Shown here in pieces: positions 59,635 to 64,000 of a stretch of 64,000 nucleotides of DNA. The notes beneath the pieces are model-generated. The model saw only the letters and a program-made list of their open reading frames with translations. It did no database searches and was not told where the DNA came from. The stretch is from Rodentibacter caecimuris. Lineage in GTDB: Bacteria; Pseudomonadota; Gammaproteobacteria; Enterobacterales; Pasteurellaceae. The position numbers and the translations under genes are program-made. The stretch spans positions 89,951 through 153,950 of the forward strand of contig MLAA01000035.1 in assembly GCA_001998905.1 (NCBI GenBank). Reading direction: 5' to 3'. The stretch's first letter is position 1. Every line of letters begins with the position of its first letter.

Positions 59635-60753
59635 GTGGAAAATCCAGTTCAAAACAAGCCGATTATCGAGCTTCGTTCTATTACTAAATCATACGGTTCA
59701 AACACGATTATTAAAGATTTTAATCTAACCATTAATAATGGTGAGTTTTTGACGATCTTAGGTCCTTCAGGTTGTGGTAAAACGACGGTTTTACGCTTAC
59801 TGGCAGGGTTGGAAGAATTAGATTCCGGTCATATTATTTTAGACGGAGAAGATATTACCGATGTTCCAGCAGAAAAACGCCATGTTAACACGGTTTTCCA
59901 AAGTTATGCCCTATTTCCGCATATGACTATTTTCGAAAATGTCGCTTTCGGTCTACGTATGCAAAAAGTACCTGACAGTGAAATAAAGCCTCGAGTATTG
60001 GAGGCTTTACGTATGGTGCAATTGGAAGAAATGGCAGATCGAAAACCAACTCAACTCTCAGGTGGACAACAACAACGCATTGCTATTGCTCGTGCGGTAG
60101 TCAATAAACCGAAAGTATTATTACTTGATGAGTCTTTGTCTGCACTTGACTACAAGTTGCGTAAACAAATGCAAAATGAACTAAAAGCACTACAGCGTAA
60201 ATTAGGTATCACTTTTATTTTCGTTACCCACGATCAGGAAGAAGCAATTACAATGTCTGATCGCATTATCTTATTACGTAAAGGTGAGATTCAACAAGAC
60301 GGCTCACCTCGCGAAATTTACGAAGAACCAGCAAATCTATTCGTGGCTCGCTTTATCGGTGAAATCAATATTTTCGATGCGACTGTTATTGAGCGTAAAT
60401 CAAATAGTATTGTACTTGCTAATGTGGAAGGACGTATTTGTGACATTTATACCGATATTCCGGTTGTGCCTCAACAAAAATTACAAGTTTTATTACGCCC
60501 TGAAGATATTGTTATTGAAGAACTTGATGAAAATGAAAGCTCTAAAGCTATTATCGGACATATTAAAGATCGTACCTATAAAGGAATGACATTAGAATCT
60601 ACAGTAAAACTAGATCATAACGGTCTTGAAGTTTTAGTTAGTGAGTTCTTTAATGAAGATGATCCAAACATGGATCACAGTGTTGGTCAAAAAGTTGCAT
60701 TAACTTGGCATGAAGGTTGGGAGGTAGTACTCAACGATGAAAATAGTAAATAA
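59635..60753 (+). CDS. potA: Spermidine/putrescine ABC transporter ATPase
   Basis: A 372-residue ATPase. Walker [19 protein letters not shown]-loop in [16 protein letters not shown], signature [15 protein letters not shown], Walker [12 protein letters not shown] and the H-loop [15 protein letters not shown] are all present, with a C-terminal TOBE domain. I chose GTG 59635 because it gives [13 protein letters not shown], aligning with the H. influenzae start recalled as MEQQPQNKPLIEL, with AGGGAG upstream; the TTG at 59605 is an extension. Confidence 0.92.
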   Translation: MENPVQNKPIIELRSITKSYGSNTIIKDFNLTINNGEFLTILGPSGCGKTTVLRLLAGLEELDSGHIILDGEDITDVPAEKRHVNTVFQSYALFPHMTIFENVAFGLRMQKVPDSEIKPRVLEALRMVQLEEMADRKPTQLSGGQQQRIAIARAVVNKPKVLLLDESLSALDYKLRKQMQNELKALQRKLGITFIFVTHDQEEAITMSDRIILLRKGEIQQDGSPREIYEEPANLFVARFIGEINIFDATVIERKSNSIVLANVEGRICDIYTDIPVVPQQKLQVLLRPEDIVIEELDENESSKAIIGHIKDRTYKGMTLESTVKLDHNGLEVLVSEFFNEDDPNMDHSVGQKVALTWHEGWEVVLNDENSK

Positions 60754-61597
60754 TAAATTCCAAAAAATTACTGTTGCCATTATCTTTGCTTGGTTAATTT
60801 TCTTTGTACTGATTCCTAATTTACTGGTTTTAGTCGTAAGTTTTTTAACAAGAGACGGCAGTAATTTTTATGCTCTACCTTTTAGTTTAGAAAACTATGC
60901 TAATTTATTTAGTCCGCTTTATGCACAAGTGGTATGGAATTCCCTTTATATGTCAGGAATTGCAACGATTATCTGCTTGATCGTAGGCTATCCTTTTGCA
61001 TTTATGATGGTAAAAATTAAGCCGAAATACCGACCTATTTTACTTTTTTTGGTAGTGCTACCATTTTGGACAAATTCACTCATCCGTATCTATGGAATGA
61101 AAATTTTCCTCGGTGTAAAAGGCGTTCTAAACACAATATTGATCAATATGGGGATTATTAGTGAGCCAATCCGTATTCTCAATACTGAAGTTGCAGTTAT
61201 CATCGGGCTCGTCTATTTGCTCTTGCCTTTTATGATTCTGCCGCTGTATTCTGCCATAGAGAAATTAGATGGTCGTTTATTAGAAGCTGCAAAAGATTTA
61301 GGAGCAAATGCATTCCAACGTTTTTGGAAGATTATTATTCCGTTAACCATGCCTGGTATTGTTGCAGGCTGCTTGCTTGTATTACTACCAGCAATGGGAA
61401 TGTTCTATGTTGCTGATTTACTAGGCGGAGCGAAAGTGTTGCTTGTTGGTAATGTAATTAAAAGCGAGTTTTTAATTTCCCGTAACTGGCCGTTCGGTTC
61501 TGCTATCAGTATTGGTTTAACCATTCTAATGGCATTACTAATATTTGTTTATTATCGAGCAAATAAATTGTTAAATAAAAAAGTGGAGTTGGAATAA
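60737..61597 (+). CDS. potB: Spermidine/putrescine ABC permease PotB
   Basis: A 286-residue permease with six membrane helices. The EAA loop that docks on PotA is [40 protein letters not shown] is typical of PotB. Its start overlaps potA by 17 bases. Confidence 0.93.
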   Translation: MKIVNNKFQKITVAIIFAWLIFFVLIPNLLVLVVSFLTRDGSNFYALPFSLENYANLFSPLYAQVVWNSLYMSGIATIICLIVGYPFAFMMVKIKPKYRPILLFLVVLPFWTNSLIRIYGMKIFLGVKGVLNTILINMGIISEPIRILNTEVAVIIGLVYLLLPFMILPLYSAIEKLDGRLLEAAKDLGANAFQRFWKIIIPLTMPGIVAGCLLVLLPAMGMFYVADLLGGAKVLLVGNVIKSEFLISRNWPFGSAISIGLTILMALLIFVYYRANKLLNKKVELE

Positions 61598-62364
61598 TGA
61601 GCCGTTTACTGCGTAATGGATTTATGTTTGTGGTATACGCTTATCTGTATATCCCAATTATTATTCTTGTCACAAATTCTTTCAATGCCGATCGTTATGG
61701 TCTAACTTGGAAAGGCTTTAGTTGGAACTGGTATGAACGTTTATTTAATAACGATACCCTAATTCAAGCCGCGTGGCATTCTGTTACTATCGCATTTTTT
61801 GCAGCAACTCTAGCTACTATAATCGGAGGTTTAACTGCAATTGCATTATATCGTTATCGTTTCCGTGGGAAACAAGCTGTTAGCGGAATGTTATTTATCG
61901 TCATGATGTCTCCCGATATAGTAATGTCCGTATCACTATTGGCATTATTTATGATTATAGGCATTTCACTAGGTTTTTGGTCATTATTATTAGCACATGT
62001 TACATTCTGCTTACCTTATGTTACGGTAACAATCTTTTCGCGCTTAAATGGCTTTGATACTAGAATGCTTGAAGCAGCTAAAGACTTAGGGGCTAGCGAG
62101 ATAACAATTTTACGTAAAATTATTTTCCCCCTAGCGCTACCAGCTATTGTTTCTGGTTGGTTATTAAGTTTCACTATCTCACTAGATGATGTTGTAGTAT
62201 CTTCTTTTGTCAGTGGTGTTAGCTATGAGATCTTACCACTACGGATTTTCTCCCTCGTTAAAACGGGTGTTACACCGGAAGTCAACGCTCTGGCAACAAT
62301 AATGATTGTGTTATCCTTAGCTCTTGTTATTTTAAGCCAACTTATAACGAGAAAAAATAAATAA
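61597..62364 (+). CDS. potC: Spermidine/putrescine ABC permease PotC
   Basis: A 255-residue permease with six helices; EAA loop [40 protein letters not shown] and SFTISLDDVVVSSFVSGVSY are family landmarks. Its first base overlaps the last base of the potB stop codon. PotB and PotC form the membrane channel. Confidence 0.93.
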   Translation: MSRLLRNGFMFVVYAYLYIPIIILVTNSFNADRYGLTWKGFSWNWYERLFNNDTLIQAAWHSVTIAFFAATLATIIGGLTAIALYRYRFRGKQAVSGMLFIVMMSPDIVMSVSLLALFMIIGISLGFWSLLLAHVTFCLPYVTVTIFSRLNGFDTRMLEAAKDLGASEITILRKIIFPLALPAIVSGWLLSFTISLDDVVVSSFVSGVSYEILPLRIFSLVKTGVTPEVNALATIMIVLSLALVILSQLITRKNK

Positions 62365-62398
62365 AAAGCCTTCACAAAGCTATAAATAAAAAATAGAA

Positions 62399-62432
62399 TA
62401 CGCCTTGATGCCTTAAATCAAGGCGTTTTTTA
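62399..62432 (+). terminator. Terminator between potC and potD
   Basis: ACGCCTTGAT-like arm CGCCTTGAT (62401..62409) pairs with ATCAAGGCG (62417..62425), followed by six Ts. It separates the membrane components from the binding protein. Confidence 0.8.
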
Positions 62433-62489
62433 TATCTAGTAAATAACTAGGTGTCTTTTTATCTACTCTTCACAGGAGAAAAAATAGAA

Positions 62490-63572
62490 ATGAAAAAATT
62501 TGCAGGTCTATTCACCGCAAGTATGATTGCAGTCGCTTTAACTGGTTGTAACGACAAAGACAACAAGCAAGAGCAAACTGCTGCTGGAATTCCAGCAAAT
62601 GATACAGTGTACCTTTACACTTGGACTGAATATGTGCCGGATGGTTTACTTGATGAATTCACTAAAGAGACAGGTATTAAAGTCATTGTCTCCAGTCTTG
62701 AATCCAACGAAACTATGTATGCAAAATTAAAAACTCAAGGTGCCTCAGGCGGATACGATGTGATTGCGCCATCAAACTATTTTGTATCTAAAATGGCCCG
62801 TGAAGGTATGCTAAAAGAGCTTGATCATAGCAAATTACCAGTAATTAAAGAGCTTGATCCTGATTGGTTAGATAAACCTTATGACAAAGGAAATAAATAT
62901 TCGCTACCTCAATTATTAGGAGCTCCGGGTATTGCATTCAATACCAATGCCTACCAAGGTAACAATTTTACTACTTGGGGAGACCTATGGAAGCCTGAAT
63001 TTGCTAATAAAGTACAGTTATTAGATGACGCCCGTGAGGTTTTCAATATAGCTTTACTCAAAATTGGACAAGATCCAAATACTCAAGATCCAGCGATTAT
63101 CAAACAAGCTTATGAAGAATTATTAAAGCTACGTCCAAACGTACTTTCATTCAACTCTGACAATCCGGCTAATGCTTTTATTTCTGGTGAGGTTGAGGTA
63201 GGACAGCTTTGGAACGGATCGGTTCGTATAGCAAAAAAAGAACAAGCACCTTTAAATATGGTATTCCCAAAAGAAGGTCCTGTACTTTGGGTTGATACTT
63301 TAGCTATCCCAGCAACATCTAAAAATCCCGATGGAGCCCATAAGCTTATCAACTATTTATTAGGCGCTAAAACAGCCGAGAAATTAACATTAGAGATTGG
63401 CTATCCAACTTCTAATCTTGAAGCTAAAAAGGCTCTTCCAAATGAAATTACTGAAGATTCTGCAATTTATCCTTCTGCTGAGATCTTACAAAATAGCTAT
63501 TGGCAAGATGATGTAGGTGATGCTATCCAGTATTACGAACAATATTACCAAGAGCTGAAAGCAGCCAAATAA
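62490..63572 (+). CDS. potD: Spermidine/putrescine-binding protein PotD
   Basis: A 360-residue substrate-binding protein. The signal peptide ends in a lipobox-like VALTGC at about 18-20, so it may be a lipoprotein. The ligand-binding start is TVYLYTWTEYVPDGLLDEFT, with acidic and aromatic pocket residues in GGYDVIAPSNYF and the WNGS segment (GQLWNGSVRIAKK). ATG 62490 follows AGGAG by about ten bases; the ORF extension to 62451 lies in the leader. Confidence 0.92.
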   Translation: MKKFAGLFTASMIAVALTGCNDKDNKQEQTAAGIPANDTVYLYTWTEYVPDGLLDEFTKETGIKVIVSSLESNETMYAKLKTQGASGGYDVIAPSNYFVSKMAREGMLKELDHSKLPVIKELDPDWLDKPYDKGNKYSLPQLLGAPGIAFNTNAYQGNNFTTWGDLWKPEFANKVQLLDDAREVFNIALLKIGQDPNTQDPAIIKQAYEELLKLRPNVLSFNSDNPANAFISGEVEVGQLWNGSVRIAKKEQAPLNMVFPKEGPVLWVDTLAIPATSKNPDGAHKLINYLLGAKTAEKLTLEIGYPTSNLEAKKALPNEITEDSAIYPSAEILQNSYWQDDVGDAIQYYEQYYQELKAAK

Positions 63573-64000
63573 TCTAAATGGCTTTAATAATTAAAGTTAA
63601 ACATAGTTACTAGATTTAACAGGTATTTATTCAGAAGATTAAATAAAACAATTAGTATAAAGTGGATTAAGGTCTTGCATTAAAAGGCTTTAATCCTATT
63701 TTTGAAATAAAAACGGTGCCTTTTATACTATTCTCTTAAAATTATAAAACTGGAAGTGATATGTCGTGTTGCTCTCAATATAACGAATATTTAGATTAAA
63801 AATAAATTAATCTTTCGCATAAATATACTAAAGAAGAAATGGGATTATAAAACATTTCACTTTAAAACCTCATTTCTAGTAATCATTCAAAAATACCTCA
63901 TAAATTTTCCCCTCAATATTGAAGACCCTTTGTTCCTCCATTAATATATTCTTTTAAGTAATAGGAAATTAAAACAGTTTAAATAAGAATACCAATTATT
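63573..64000. other. Region after potD, no gene seen
   Basis: AT-rich sequence with many stops in all frames. GGATTAA (63664..63670) pairs with TTAATCC (63690..63696), then TATTTTT, a likely terminator for potD. Nothing else is recognisable to the window end. Confidence 0.5.

Overview
The window comes from a Pasteurellaceae chromosome of the Haemophilus/Aggregatibacter/Pasteurella/Avibacterium type. About two dozen copies of the Haemophilus-type DNA uptake signal core AAGTGCGGT (or its complement ACCGCACTT) lie mostly between genes. Gene order also matches what I recall of H. influenzae: der, dnaQ, rnhA; then sucAB, gloB-like, mepK-like, ldt, prc, proQ, letAB; then potABCD. I cannot name the species.

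Positions 1 to about 25,340 are most of a lambdoid prophage, whose tail end lies off the left edge. Reading right to left on the minus strand from the immunity region: cro, a YmfL-type regulator, a Rha/KilAC regulator, an O-like replication protein with iterons inside its gene, a DnaC-like loader, a Dam-type methylase, a NinG-type nuclease and a Q-like antiterminator. An antirepressor, a late promoter with a terminator, a colicin Ia-like pore-forming bacteriocin, the lysis genes and the packaging, portal, capsid and tail genes follow. On the plus strand from the immunity region lie cI, a two-gene cassette in the place that lambda gives to rexAB, a left-type operator and promoter with a boxA-bearing leader RNA, several small genes, a BRO-type antirepressor, a DUF4224 protein and the integrase. 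cI, cro and the two operator clusters share the dyad AATAC-N5-GTATT, present three times at each control region.

The most unusual element is the colicin gene (9524..10780) with its convergent immunity gene (9185..9502). It sits just after a promoter and terminator that look like lambda PR'/tR', and just before holin, endolysin and Rz/Rz1. That is the slot Shiga toxin genes use in Stx phages, so bacteriocin production would be tied to prophage induction and phage lysis. Two further RNA elements upstream of antirepressor genes look like C4-type antisense RNAs.

Positions 25,300 to 26,503 hold a gene-poor junction with gene remnants and an orphan type I-F-like CRISPR array of nine repeats. No cas gene is visible.

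From 26,681 to the end is core chromosome: hpt, der, two tRNA-Asp genes, dnaQ, rnhA, metX, sanA, lysC, a lipoprotein gene, sucCD, the L-lactate cluster lutABC and lctP (with a consensus CRP site), sucAB, cell-envelope genes (a glyoxalase-like hydrolase, a MepK-like protein, an L,D-transpeptidase, prc, proQ), the lipid-transport pair letAB, tyrP, pepT and the spermidine/putrescine transporter potABCD.
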